Under the pieces are notes generated by a model, which saw only the letters and a list, made by a program, of their open reading frames with translations, did not search any database and had not been told where the DNA came from. A DNA stretch of 64,000 bases from Metabacillus crassostreae (lineage in GTDB: Bacteria > Bacillota > Bacilli > Bacillales > Bacillaceae). Within the stretch, counting starts at the first letter, position 1, and each line of letters starts with the position of its first letter. The translations under genes were made by a program, and so were the position numbers. Shown piece after piece: positions 51,723 through 61,166 of this stretch. The DNA is taken from assembly GCF_016908395.1 (NCBI RefSeq), contig NZ_JAFBDU010000006.1:186001-250000 (forward strand), written 5' to 3'.

Positions 51723-52619
51723 TTATTTTAAATTAACATCAACAGTAGGAGCTCCTACTAAGTCAAATGTGGCTGAAGCAAATTCAATATTATTTGGACT
51801 ATTATCTATTTCTTCAAGAATTCTTGTGTATAGTAGATCCTTTGTTGTTCTTCGTGAACGATATTCTGCTACATAACGAAGTGTATATTCAACCCAATTG
51901 TCATTTGCTGCTATTGTTACCATTGATTGTGTGCTAGCGTCTTCAATAAGGAATTTTTTCAACATTTCTTCCCAATCCTGTCTAGCTTTGATAGCATAAT
52001 CACCAGTAACTTCTTGACCTATGTTTGAGAAGATCTTCTTTGCTTCTTGATAATCACTACCATATTTAATCGGTATTTTAATCTCATCCCATAAAAATGG
52101 GAAATCATTTGAGTAATTGTAAACAGGTTCTTTAAAGACAAAGCTATTTGCTACTCTTACAATCCGTCCATTATATAAATCACCATCAACCCATTCATTA
52201 ACTTCCATTATCGTTGTTCTTAAAACACCAAGGTCAATAACATCGCCTTTAATACCACCCATCTTCACTCTGTCACCTGTTTTGAAAATGTTTCCGACTA
52301 AAATGGATATCCAACCTGCGATACTGATAATTACCTCTTGAAGAGCGAAAGCGATACCAGCACTGGCCACACCAAGAACAACAGTTATTCCGCCGAGTTG
52401 GTCACTATAAACAATTGCGATAAAAATTAAAGCGACAACATATCCAATGATATTAATTAACTTTCTTGTTTTATATCGATTATCATAATCCTTCACATAT
52501 TTACTCACACTTTTTTGTAGAACTCTGAAGATAATCACGATAATGGTTATTCCAACTAATGCAATCGCAATCTTTGTAAGTAGCATATTTGATAGTAATG
52601 TTCTTATGCTTTCTTCCAT
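51723..52619 (-). CDS. MscS-family mechanosensitive channel
   Basis: A 298-residue channel. TM segments at about 12-30, 55-75 and 78-110; the last, pore-lining helix carries LGVASAGIAFALQEVIISIAGW, the glycine/alanine pattern of MscS TM3. The beta domain follows (NIFKTGDRVKMGGIKGDV, RTTIMEVNEWVDG, VRVANSFVFKEPVYNYS). It opens on membrane tension to release solutes. It lies in the same direction as ydaT and the thiamine-binding-like gene and may share their transcript. Confidence 0.92.
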   Translation of the reverse strand: MEESIRTLLSNMLLTKIAIALVGITIIVIIFRVLQKSVSKYVKDYDNRYKTRKLINIIGYVVALIFIAIVYSDQLGGITVVLGVASAGIAFALQEVIISIAGWISILVGNIFKTGDRVKMGGIKGDVIDLGVLRTTIMEVNEWVDGDLYNGRIVRVANSFVFKEPVYNYSNDFPFLWDEIKIPIKYGSDYQEAKKIFSNIGQEVTGDYAIKARQDWEEMLKKFLIEDASTQSMVTIAANDNWVEYTLRYVAEYRSRRTTKDLLYTRILEEIDNSPNNIEFASATFDLVGAPTVDVNLK

Positions 52620-52643
52620 AAAATACTCCTACTCTATCAACAA

Positions 52644-52931
52644 TTATGATAGATGTGTTAGTTTATTATTTATCGAGACTCCATCTGGTTTGTAATGCAG
52701 TTTGATATTGGTTAAAACCTCTGTGGCCCCCATCTCAATTCCAACCTGTTGTGTCGTTTTAATCAGTAACATAATGTCATCAAAATTACCTTCTACTACA
52801 GTTTCCATTGGTCCAACGTGGTATTTTAATCCTGATGCTTTAATGACGTCGACCATTTGAGGAATAACACCATCTGTATTCATATCCTTGCCATTTGGTA
52901 GAACTTGAAATCCTGCAGTTACAGTAGCCAT
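52644..52931 (-). CDS. Thiamine-binding/MTH1187-type protein (YqgV-like)
   Basis: A 95-residue ferredoxin-fold protein of the DUF77 group. The ATG at 52931 has AAAGGAG seven bases upstream; 52934 is a close alternative. The core shows MATVTAGFQVLP, VIKASGLKYHVGPMETVVEGNFDDIM and ATEVLTNIKLHYKPDG, the family order. Members bind thiamine-like compounds or act in hydroxymethylpyrimidine metabolism; their exact role is unsettled. It precedes mscS by 24 bases. Confidence 0.85.
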   Translation of the reverse strand: MATVTAGFQVLPNGKDMNTDGVIPQMVDVIKASGLKYHVGPMETVVEGNFDDIMLLIKTTQQVGIEMGATEVLTNIKLHYKPDGVSINNKLTHLS

Positions 52932-53154
52932 CATCAAACTCCTTTCTAATCATTTATTTATCCTTTACCTTTAATAGGAATGTGATAAACATAGATAATA
53001 GAAGAAAGACGGAAATCGGTTGAGAAAAGCTAAACATTATTGGCGATTGAGTTCGTCGATAACATCACTTTTCTTAGATAACATTTCATTAGGTGAAAGA
53101 TGTTGAAATGGACTATAATGATAAAAGTGAAAATGAATATAAGAAGGTGAAAAA

Positions 53155-54882
53155 ATGATAGAAATGCTAAAACATCTTAAACCATATCGAACAAAGCTTA
53201 TCCTAGTTTTGGTTTTCTCGTTAGCGGCGATTTTATTTGAATTGTATTTGCCAACATTAATGGCTGAAATTGTAGACATTGGTATTGTGAATCAAGATGT
53301 TCCCTTTATTTTAAGAACAGGGGCCTTGATGCTTTTGTGTTCATTTATGGCGATCGTATTAATGGTAGGAGTTAGTTATTTTGCTTCAAAAGTTTCATTA
53401 GGTTTTGGAAGAGATATGAGAAGAAGAATTTTCGTGCATGTAGAGCATTTTTCACTACAGGAGTATGAAAAATTTGGCTCAGCATCACTTATTACAAGAA
53501 CAACAAATGATGTAAAGGTTGTTCAAGATGTGATTAATATGATGCAGCGTATGATGACAAGAGCTCCTTTAATGTTAGTTGGAGGAGTTTTGCTTGCGGT
53601 ATCACGAGATCGATATCTATCACTTATCTTTCTTGCGGCTTTACCTGTTTTAGCAATTGTGATTTTTTTTGTTGCTCGAAAAGCAATTCCGCTTTTTTCT
53701 TCGTTACAGAAAAAAACAGATCGCTTAACACTCATTCTTAGAGAGGCATTAACAGGGGTCCGTGTGGTAAGAGCCTTTAACCGAGTTGATTATGAAAAAA
53801 ATCGTTTCAACATAGCAAATGAGGATTTTCGTGATACTGGTATTAAAGTTGGGAAGTTAATGGCATTTATGTTTCCAATTATGCTTATTATTATGAACTT
53901 TACAAATATCGCGATTGTTTGGTTTGGTGCGATCCGCATTGAACAAGGTGATATGCAGGTTGGTAACTTATTGGCTTTCATTCAATACGCAGCGATGATT
54001 TTAATGTCATTAATCATGCTTTCAATGGCGTTTATTATGATTCCTCGAGCACAAGTTTCCGCAAAACGTTTAAATGAGGTTTTATTGACGAAACCTTTGA
54101 TAAAAGATCCGATAAATGAAGAAGTTGCAGAGGGCGGAGCAGGTCTCATTGAGTTTAATTCAGTGACATTTCGTTATGAAGGGGCGGAAAAACCTGTTCT
54201 TGAGGATATTTCCTTTGTAGCAAAGCCAGGTGAAACAACTGCTATCATTGGTAGTACTGGTGCTGGTAAATCAACACTTCTTCAATTGATTCCCCGTTTT
54301 TATGATGTGGAAAGTGGATCGATCTCGATTGATGGAGTGAATATCCAGAATATGCTTCAGAGTACACTTCGAGGAAAAATAGGTTATGTCCCACAAAAGG
54401 CGACATTATTTAGTGGGACCATTGCTGAAAATATGCGCTATGGAAACGATCAAGCGGATGAGGCAGAAATACTTGCAGCACTAAAAACGGCTCAGGCGCT
54501 TGATTTTGTTGAAAAAAGAGAAAAAGGGATGGATAGCATGCTAGAGCAAGCTGGCTCTAATCTTTCCGGTGGTCAAAAACAACGTTTATCCATTGCGCGT
54601 TCACTCGTAAGAAAGCCGAAAATTTATCTTTTTGATGACAGCTTTTCTGCACTAGATTATCAAACAGATCGTAAATTACGTGATGCATTAAAACAAGAAA
54701 CAGCTAATGCAACGATTCTTGTTGTTGCACAAAGAGTAAATACGGTGAAAGATGCAGAAAAGATTATTGTGTTAAATGACGGGAAAATTGCTGGAATAGG
54801 AACACATGCAGAGCTATTAAATGATAATATCATCTACCAGGAAATTGTTGCTTCTCAGCAAAATGGGGAGGTGGGCGCATGA
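53155..54882 (+). CDS. yfiB: ABC multidrug-type exporter subunit YfiB (degenerate ATPase site)
   Basis: A 575-residue half-transporter: six TM helices (about 10-305) and an ATPase domain. Walker A is GSTGAGKST, the signature LSGGQKQR, Walker B IYLFDDSFSALD. The position of the catalytic glutamate is aspartate, so one composite ATP site of the pair is degenerate, as in other heterodimeric exporters. AAGAAGGTG precedes the ATG. It overlaps the partner gene by four bases (ATGA). Size and pairing match B. subtilis YfiB. Substrates are unknown. Confidence 0.9.
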   Translation: MIEMLKHLKPYRTKLILVLVFSLAAILFELYLPTLMAEIVDIGIVNQDVPFILRTGALMLLCSFMAIVLMVGVSYFASKVSLGFGRDMRRRIFVHVEHFSLQEYEKFGSASLITRTTNDVKVVQDVINMMQRMMTRAPLMLVGGVLLAVSRDRYLSLIFLAALPVLAIVIFFVARKAIPLFSSLQKKTDRLTLILREALTGVRVVRAFNRVDYEKNRFNIANEDFRDTGIKVGKLMAFMFPIMLIIMNFTNIAIVWFGAIRIEQGDMQVGNLLAFIQYAAMILMSLIMLSMAFIMIPRAQVSAKRLNEVLLTKPLIKDPINEEVAEGGAGLIEFNSVTFRYEGAEKPVLEDISFVAKPGETTAIIGSTGAGKSTLLQLIPRFYDVESGSISIDGVNIQNMLQSTLRGKIGYVPQKATLFSGTIAENMRYGNDQADEAEILAALKTAQALDFVEKREKGMDSMLEQAGSNLSGGQKQRLSIARSLVRKPKIYLFDDSFSALDYQTDRKLRDALKQETANATILVVAQRVNTVKDAEKIIVLNDGKIAGIGTHAELLNDNIIYQEIVASQQNGEVGA

Positions 54883-56705
54883 GTGAAAAAAGATCAGGCC
54901 CAATGATGAGACATGGTCAGGGAATGACAGTTGAAAAACCTAAAGATTTTAAGAAAGCTTTTAAAAGACTTTTAAGTTATTTAAAACCATGGAAAAACAG
55001 TATGATCCTAGTTACATTAGCAGCAATTTTATCAACATTATTTAATGTCATTAGTCCAAAGCTATTAGGAGATGCAACATCTTCTATTTTTGAAAGCTTT
55101 ACATCTGGTAGCTCAATTGATTTTGATTTTATCTCAAGAATTCTTTTACTATTAATTGGTTTATATATTCTTTCATCATTGTTTTCTTATATACAACAAT
55201 ATATCATGGCTGGAATTGCTCAACGAACAGTTGCACAGCTTCGTAAAGAAGTAAATGAAAAGCTATCACGATTACCACTTCGTTATTTTGATCAACATTC
55301 ACACGGTGACTTATTAAGTAGAGCAGTAAATGATATTGATAATATTAATACATCATTACAGCAAGCTCTTACTCAAATTATTAACTCGGTGATCTCGATT
55401 ATCGGAATTATCATAATGATGCTGGTTATTAGTCCATTGTTAACATTGGTTGTATTAGTGACCATTCCACTTAGCTTAATGGTTGCGAGTTTTATTACAA
55501 AGTTCTCGCAAAAGCATTTCGTCAAACAGCAGGAAGAGCTTGGAACAATTAATGGTCATATAGAAGAAATGTTTACTGGTCACCAGGTTGTAAAGGCTTT
55601 TGGACATGAAAAGAAATCAATATCAGAGTTTGATGAAATTAACGATCGATTATATCAGTCAAGCTGGAGAGCGCAGTTTATATCAGGATTAATGATGCCG
55701 CTAATGGGATTTGTAGGAAACCTAGGGTTTATTATCGTCTCCATTTCAGGCGGTTTACTTGTTTTAAATGGTAGTATTCGTGTTGGTGATGTTCAAGCGT
55801 TTATTCAATATACACAACAAATTTCACAACCATTAGCACAGGCAGCTGGAATCGCAAATATGATTCAAGTAGCAATAGCTTCTGCTGAACGTGTTTTCAC
55901 ATTATTGGATGAAGAAGAAGAAATTCAAGAAAAAGATACGTCTGTTAAGACAAATTCGCTTAAGGGTCATGTTACCTTTGAACACGTTAAATTTGGCTAT
56001 GAACCAAATAAGCCAATCATCAATGATGTTAGTCTTGAAGTGAAGGAAGGTCAAACGGTTGCCATTGTTGGACCTACAGGTGCAGGGAAAACAACGATTG
56101 TCAATTTGTTAATGAGATTTTATGAATTGAATCAAGGTAGCATCAAAATTGATGGAGTTAGCTTAACAGATATGAGTAAAGAGCAGGTTCGCAGTCTTTA
56201 CGCAATGGTTTTACAAGACACATGGCTTTTTAATGGAACAATACGAGAAAATATCGCATATGGAAATGAAGGAGCAACAGAAACAGATATCGAGCATGCG
56301 GCGAAAAATGCCTATGCTGATGACTTTATTCGTACTCTTCCAGATGGATATGAAACTGTACTTGGTGAAGATGCAACAAATCTTTCTCAAGGGCAACGTC
56401 AGCTACTCACAATTGCAAGGGCTATTATTGCTAAGCCGAAAATCCTTCTTCTTGATGAAGCAACAAGCAGTGTTGATACAAGAACAGAAATGAAAATACA
56501 AAAAGCAATGACAGAGCTTTTAGAAGGAAGAACAAGCTTTGTTATTGCCCATCGTTTATCAACAATTCGTGATGCCGATCTTATTCTTGTAATGAAGGAT
56601 GGAGACATCATTGAAAAAGGCTCACATGAGGAATTATTAAGCCTTAATGGATTTTATGCTGATTTATATAAAAGTCAATTTTCACAAAGTGAGTCAGCTT
56701 CATAA
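54879..56705 (+). CDS. yfiC: ABC multidrug-type exporter subunit YfiC
   Basis: A 608-residue half-transporter, partner of the gene before it. An N-terminal extension of about 40 residues is followed by six TM helices and an ATPase domain with Walker A GPTGAGKTT, Walker B ILLLDEATSSVD with the catalytic Glu intact, and switch AHRLST. Its signature is LSQGQRQ, with Q in place of the second G of LSGGQ; this deviant signature faces the degenerate side of the dimer only if paired accordingly. GGAGGTGG lies inside the yfiB end as ribosome binding site. Confidence 0.9.
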   Translation: MSEKRSGPMMRHGQGMTVEKPKDFKKAFKRLLSYLKPWKNSMILVTLAAILSTLFNVISPKLLGDATSSIFESFTSGSSIDFDFISRILLLLIGLYILSSLFSYIQQYIMAGIAQRTVAQLRKEVNEKLSRLPLRYFDQHSHGDLLSRAVNDIDNINTSLQQALTQIINSVISIIGIIIMMLVISPLLTLVVLVTIPLSLMVASFITKFSQKHFVKQQEELGTINGHIEEMFTGHQVVKAFGHEKKSISEFDEINDRLYQSSWRAQFISGLMMPLMGFVGNLGFIIVSISGGLLVLNGSIRVGDVQAFIQYTQQISQPLAQAAGIANMIQVAIASAERVFTLLDEEEEIQEKDTSVKTNSLKGHVTFEHVKFGYEPNKPIINDVSLEVKEGQTVAIVGPTGAGKTTIVNLLMRFYELNQGSIKIDGVSLTDMSKEQVRSLYAMVLQDTWLFNGTIRENIAYGNEGATETDIEHAAKNAYADDFIRTLPDGYETVLGEDATNLSQGQRQLLTIARAIIAKPKILLLDEATSSVDTRTEMKIQKAMTELLEGRTSFVIAHRLSTIRDADLILVMKDGDIIEKGSHEELLSLNGFYADLYKSQFSQSESAS

Positions 56706-56707
56706 GA

Positions 56708-56753
56708 AAAAAAGCAGTTTCAATCTTCAATAGATTGGAAACTGCTTTTTTTT
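56708..56753. terminator. Shared terminator of yfiBC and the HemY-type gene
   Basis: AAAAAAGCAGTTTCAATC pairs with GATTGGAAACTGCTTTTTT (one G-U or mismatch) with long A and T runs, so it works in both directions between the converging genes. Confidence 0.92.
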
Positions 56754-58140
56754 ATTTCAGCGAATTTATAATTTTTTCAGCAGTTTCTTTCCCGTTTTTA
56801 ATACAAGCGCCAATCCCAACTCCGAAATAAGAAGCACCAGCTAAGTAGGTGTTAGGATAAAGACTGGTTAGTTTCTCATTCAAAGCTGTGACTGCTTTAC
56901 TATGCTCAAGATGGTAATTTGGCATTAAGTCACGCCAGTTTGTTACCTTTACCGATGTTGGTGTAACATTTAATTTAAGGCTTTTTTCGATATCCTGTAA
57001 TGCCACCTTTACAAGCTCTTCTTCAGACAAATCCTTTATCTTCTTATAAGAAGGATTTGAAGCTTTATAAAAAAGTCGTACCAAAAGATTTTGTTTTTCT
57101 GACGTATGAGCCCATTTTTTACTTGTCCAAGTACATGCATCACAATGTAAATCACTGTTTTCCGTGACGATAAAGCCTGTTCCATTAGCCGGAAGCTCTT
57201 TGTCAGGTATTTGGAAACCAAGGTAAATACTAATCAATGATGAGTTTTTTAATTTATTAAATTCAGTATCAAGCTCATGGCTATTTAATAACTGCTGTGT
57301 CACATTATGAGGTGTTGATAATACAACATAATCAGCAGAAATGGGTGAAGAATTTTCAATGCTAATTTCGTAACGATCATTTTTCTTGCTTATGTCTAAG
57401 GTTTTCACACCCTTTAATATTGTTGCTGATGTTAATTGATTTTCTATAGTGTCAATCATACAAGATAGTCCATTTTTAAAAGAAAGAAACTTTTTATTAT
57501 TTGCTGATTGGAATTTTTTCTTGTTATATGACATGCCACGAATAATACTGCCATATTCGTTTTTATAATCTACTAAATAAGGAAGTGTTGATGACATTGT
57601 TAGTTTATTGAGGCTGCCAGAATATACGCCTGAAAGCACGGGAGAAATTTGCTTTTCCACAATTTCTTTACCTAAAAAGCTTTCTAAAAACTCACCAACA
57701 GAACTTTCTTTTGTGTAGTGCTGATTTTTAGTGAAAAAGTCTTTTAAAGCTGTTACTTTTCCTTTAGGAGAAATTAATGTACTGCTAAATAAAGACTTTA
57801 CACTAGTTGGTATACCGAACACTGTATCTGCAGGAATTGGTTTTAGCTTGTTGTCTGTATAGATATAAGAAATTCCTGTCTCATTATAAACAACTTCATT
57901 TTCTAAATGTAAATCTTCTATTAAAGGTAGTACACCTTCATTTCTAGCAACTATTGAATCAGCACCAGTTTCCATAATAAATTCATCATGTTTATGGGTT
58001 TTGATTTTACCGCCCAGTTGATTACTTTCCTCTACTAGCACTAAATTCAAGTCGAGCTTTTCACTCTGAGCGTATTTTTGTAAATAATGCATAGTTGTTA
58101 GGCCGGTAATTCCTCCTCCTATAACAACAGCCGTTTTCAT
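56752..58140 (-). CDS. hemY: HemY-type protoporphyrinogen/coproporphyrinogen oxidase
   Basis: A 462-residue FAD enzyme; ATG 58140 has AAGGAG eight bases upstream. The Rossmann FAD motif is VVIGGGITGLTT, followed by VEESNQLGGKI and ETGADS; the C-terminal FAD contact is YLAGASYFGVGIGACIKNG. It oxidises coproporphyrinogen III (CgoX role in Gram-positives) in haem synthesis. It stands alone here and not in a hemEHY operon, so it may be a second copy. Confidence 0.9.
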   Translation of the reverse strand: MKTAVVIGGGITGLTTMHYLQKYAQSEKLDLNLVLVEESNQLGGKIKTHKHDEFIMETGADSIVARNEGVLPLIEDLHLENEVVYNETGISYIYTDNKLKPIPADTVFGIPTSVKSLFSSTLISPKGKVTALKDFFTKNQHYTKESSVGEFLESFLGKEIVEKQISPVLSGVYSGSLNKLTMSSTLPYLVDYKNEYGSIIRGMSYNKKKFQSANNKKFLSFKNGLSCMIDTIENQLTSATILKGVKTLDISKKNDRYEISIENSSPISADYVVLSTPHNVTQQLLNSHELDTEFNKLKNSSLISIYLGFQIPDKELPANGTGFIVTENSDLHCDACTWTSKKWAHTSEKQNLLVRLFYKASNPSYKKIKDLSEEELVKVALQDIEKSLKLNVTPTSVKVTNWRDLMPNYHLEHSKAVTALNEKLTSLYPNTYLAGASYFGVGIGACIKNGKETAEKIINSLK

Positions 58141-58360
58141 GTTAGTCACTCCTTATTGATCATGAACCCTAATTAAAGTCTAGTTTATCTAATGTTCATT
58201 ATATATGTTATTTGTAGTCGACACATAATTCTTCTATGAATTTTCACAAATACACAACAGTTTGTTAACAATTTATTCATAACTTTGGACAATCTAAGGA
58301 AGTCTACAAATATGCAGTAAGGTTTACATATTTGGTTCAAAAAATGAAGGAGGTCATTAA

Positions 58361-59056
58361 ATGAAGAAGAAGTTTGTTCCATTCCTAATGGTGAGTGCGT
58401 TAACATTTGGGTTTATTAGTGTGGAATCTGCATTTGCAGCTGAAGAAGCACCACAAACAGAGCTGAAGCAAGATAGTGAAGAAGTGCATAATCATGATAA
58501 AGATCACGGAATGAAGCTGGAATTTCTCCAGAAAAGAGCAGAAGAGCTAGGTATAGACACAGAGGGCAAAAATAAAAAACAGCTTTCAAAAGAAATTCAT
58601 GAAAAAATTGTCATTGAAAAAGCAAAGCAGCTTGGAATTAAAGCAGATGGAAAAGGTGTTGATGCTTTAGCAAAAGAAGTGTATGAAACACTTGTTATAA
58701 AAAAAGCAAAAGAATTAAGCATTAATACAGAAGGTAAAAATATAGAAGAATTATCAAAAGAAGTTTTTGAAGAAAGTGTGATGAAAGATGCACAGGAATT
58801 AGGCATTGAGACGGTTGGAAAAGATCTAAAAGAGATAGCCATAGCAGTTAGAGATAAAAAGGTTAGACAAACGGCTGAGAAATTAGGAATGGATGTTACT
58901 GATTTATCTACCAGGGAGATCATGCATGAAATTTTTGAAAATCATGCAGAGGAAGCAAAAAAACAAAAGCTATTTCCTTTTGATGGTGAAAATGACTTTC
59001 ATTTTGGCATGCATAAAGGTAGATTTCATAAAGACAAACATTATCATAAAGAATAA
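58361..59056 (+). CDS. Secreted protein with five 28-residue helical repeats
   Basis: A 231-residue protein; AAGGAGG precedes the ATG. The signal peptide (1-26, cut after AFA) is followed by a short H/E/D-rich linker, then five tandem repeats of 28 residues from about residue 57: pattern A-x-x-L-G-I-x-T-x-G-K-x-x-x-x-L-x-K-E-[VI]. The C-terminus is rich in H, K and F (HFGMHKGRFHKDKHYHKE), perhaps metal-binding. The role is unknown; similar repeat proteins occur in Bacillus secretomes. 58141-58360 contains only promoters and ribosome binding sites. Confidence 0.78.
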   Translation: MKKKFVPFLMVSALTFGFISVESAFAAEEAPQTELKQDSEEVHNHDKDHGMKLEFLQKRAEELGIDTEGKNKKQLSKEIHEKIVIEKAKQLGIKADGKGVDALAKEVYETLVIKKAKELSINTEGKNIEELSKEVFEESVMKDAQELGIETVGKDLKEIAIAVRDKKVRQTAEKLGMDVTDLSTREIMHEIFENHAEEAKKQKLFPFDGENDFHFGMHKGRFHKDKHYHKE

Positions 59057-59095
59057 GAAGAAAGAGGCTGGATTACATTATCGGCCTCTTTTCTT
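59057..59095 (+). terminator. Terminator after the repeat-protein gene
   Basis: AGAAAGAGGC pairs with GCCTCTTTTCT around 14 bases; a T-rich stretch follows. Confidence 0.85.
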
Positions 59096-59107
59096 ATCTC
59101 ATACTTA

Positions 59108-60463
59108 CTATTCTATTTTACTTGATTTTATTTTGCGTTTTCGTTGAGTGATAAAAACTCCACCACCAACTCCTACTAAACACATTCCAGCAACTAAAAA
59201 GCTGTACATATTTGTAGCTGTGTTAGGTAAGGCGTGTCCACTTTTAACAACCGTTTGTTTTGGTTTTTTAATCTTTACCTTAACTGTTTCTTTTGGTTGA
59301 ATAGGTTTTGTTCCCTCATTCTTTGGAGGTGCAACCTCAGCTTTTGGCTTTTCAACCGGTTTTGTAACAGGAGGCTCTTCTTCATCTGGTTCCTCTTCAA
59401 CAGGCTCTTCAACTTTAGGAACAATGTTCTTAACTTCAAGTGTAATCACAGCTTCAGATAGCGCTGTTTTTGCGTAAATTGAGTATGTTCCATTTTTCGT
59501 TACTTCAAAGGTATTTCCAGTGATCAAATTTCCTTCTTCTAGAAAGCTATCTACACTTTTTTCGCCTGGTAGCCATTTTAAGTGAATTAAATGTTCAATT
59601 TCCTCGATTGTGATCTGCACTGAATCTGAAGTTTGTTCTTCAGAAGGGTATGATGCAACAATATTTACTGATGGAAATAAGTCTAATAGCTTTGCTGTTG
59701 CAAGATCTGCTAAAATCTGTTGTCCCACTTTGTTCGGGTGTATATCTCCAGGAATAATATATTCTGCTTGTTTACCGTCGTATGCTGAGTAAGAATCTAA
59801 ATAATGTGAACCAGTGTTATTTGCCATAGGGTTATAAACATATGTATTCACTGATTCTGTTATTGAATTTCCTACTAAATGCAGTTGTGAAGAGATTGAC
59901 TGTGGATCAGTAGTATCAGGTCCGAATGGATTATATAAAGAATACAACAAAATTGGTGCATCTGTTTCTTGTTTAATTACGTTAATAATTAGAGAGAGGC
60001 TATTTGTAATTTGTCCAGTGGCAGCTGCTACATTAGCTTTAATTTCAGTAACAACAGCAGGATCTGATAAAGACTTGCCAGATTTTATGAGCTCTTGTAA
60101 ATTAATAGCTTGTAGCAAATCATTTGCCCCAATATTTAGCGTTACTACATCAGCTTGTTGTAGTTTTTCTTTAGCGTTTCCATGAGAAACCGCATTTAAT
60201 AAATCTAAAGAAGTCCACCCAGGATAACTCACATTTAATACTTCATTATGACTGTTGCCAATTAAGAATGGAAATGCAGATGGTGACTGTGTAATAGTAT
60301 TAGGGTCTTGATTATCGATACCCCATCCCATCGTGATAGAATCACCTAATGAAACGATTGTTAATTTTTCATCTACTTCATTTGCTGAAGTTGCTGGAGT
60401 GATCGTCATACCTATTAACAATAGTAGAAGTGATAGTGTTACTAGCTTTTTTATCATATTCAA
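59108..60463 (-). CDS. Cell-wall-anchored SGNH/GDSL hydrolase
   Basis: A 451-residue exported esterase-type protein. The TTG start has GGAG ten bases upstream. The signal peptide is residues 1-27. The SGNH catalytic blocks are GDSITMGWG (Ser42), NVSYPGWTS, NIGANDLL and GDIHPN (Asp and His). A beta domain and an E/P/K-rich wall-spanning linker follow, then an LPNTA sortase signal with TM helix and RKRK tail. LPNTA resembles the LPDTA-type signals used by Bacillus class D sortase. It probably removes acyl groups from wall or extracellular polymers. Confidence 0.9.
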   Translation of the reverse strand: MNMIKKLVTLSLLLLLIGMTITPATSANEVDEKLTIVSLGDSITMGWGIDNQDPNTITQSPSAFPFLIGNSHNEVLNVSYPGWTSLDLLNAVSHGNAKEKLQQADVVTLNIGANDLLQAINLQELIKSGKSLSDPAVVTEIKANVAAATGQITNSLSLIINVIKQETDAPILLYSLYNPFGPDTTDPQSISSQLHLVGNSITESVNTYVYNPMANNTGSHYLDSYSAYDGKQAEYIIPGDIHPNKVGQQILADLATAKLLDLFPSVNIVASYPSEEQTSDSVQITIEEIEHLIHLKWLPGEKSVDSFLEEGNLITGNTFEVTKNGTYSIYAKTALSEAVITLEVKNIVPKVEEPVEEEPDEEEPPVTKPVEKPKAEVAPPKNEGTKPIQPKETVKVKIKKPKQTVVKSGHALPNTATNMYSFLVAGMCLVGVGGGVFITQRKRKIKSSKIE

Positions 60464-60484
60464 TTAGCTTTCTCTCCTTTGTGA

Positions 60485-60988
60485 TTAAACGCTTTCATTT
60501 GTGATATTTTGTTTAATGTCAATAATTTGAGCGAGATGTCGTTTCTCGTGATAACCGATAAATTCAATCCATTGTTTAAGTGACAACTCTTTGAAAAATG
60601 GATGCTTGAACCTGCTTGTTGTTAAGTCTTTTTCAGAAGGAATCGAATCAATTAGCTGAAGCAATTGATTTCTAGATTTTGATAGAGAAGCTAAGATGTC
60701 CTGCTTTTCTATTGTTTCGGTTGAAGGTGAGATTGTGTCTGGTGCTGTTCTTTTCTGTGTGCGATCGAGCGTTAAAGCTAGTGGTTTATCTGGAAGGTGA
60801 TCTTGCTCTGGAAGTGTTAACATATAGGCTATTGCTCGTGTAATCTCTAGCTCTGTTTTCAATAAATGATCAAGTACTTGGGCGACACTCCATGAAAACT
60901 CTGTTTCTTTTTCGTTAAATAAGTGGTCAGGAATATCTTTAACAGTGTTTACTACCTCTTTCCGGGTTTCTTCAAGCTGAAAAATCAT
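60485..60988 (-). CDS. DinB-family protein
   Basis: A 167-residue four-helix protein of the DinB/YfiT group. Putative metal-binding histidines are in VLDHLLKTE (about His40) and GYHEKRHLAQI (about His146 and His150), the normal spacing. Members are thiol-dependent or metal-dependent transferases of mostly unknown substrate. AAGGAGG lies upstream of the ATG. Next to the GDSL gene with a 21-base gap, probably co-transcribed. Confidence 0.85.
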   Translation of the reverse strand: MIFQLEETRKEVVNTVKDIPDHLFNEKETEFSWSVAQVLDHLLKTELEITRAIAYMLTLPEQDHLPDKPLALTLDRTQKRTAPDTISPSTETIEKQDILASLSKSRNQLLQLIDSIPSEKDLTTSRFKHPFFKELSLKQWIEFIGYHEKRHLAQIIDIKQNITNESV

Positions 60989-61166
60989 TATTTTCCTCCT
61001 TATTTATTAATGATCATTTAAAAGTGCTTGTCTAACTAGTAACTATTATACTATAAAGAAAATCCAATTCTTGTCATATTTATTCTACAAATTTCGCAAT
61101 CTATTTTGTGAATGCATGTGATAAACTATCAGAGTTGTATTATCGAAACGTATGGAGGAAATTATT

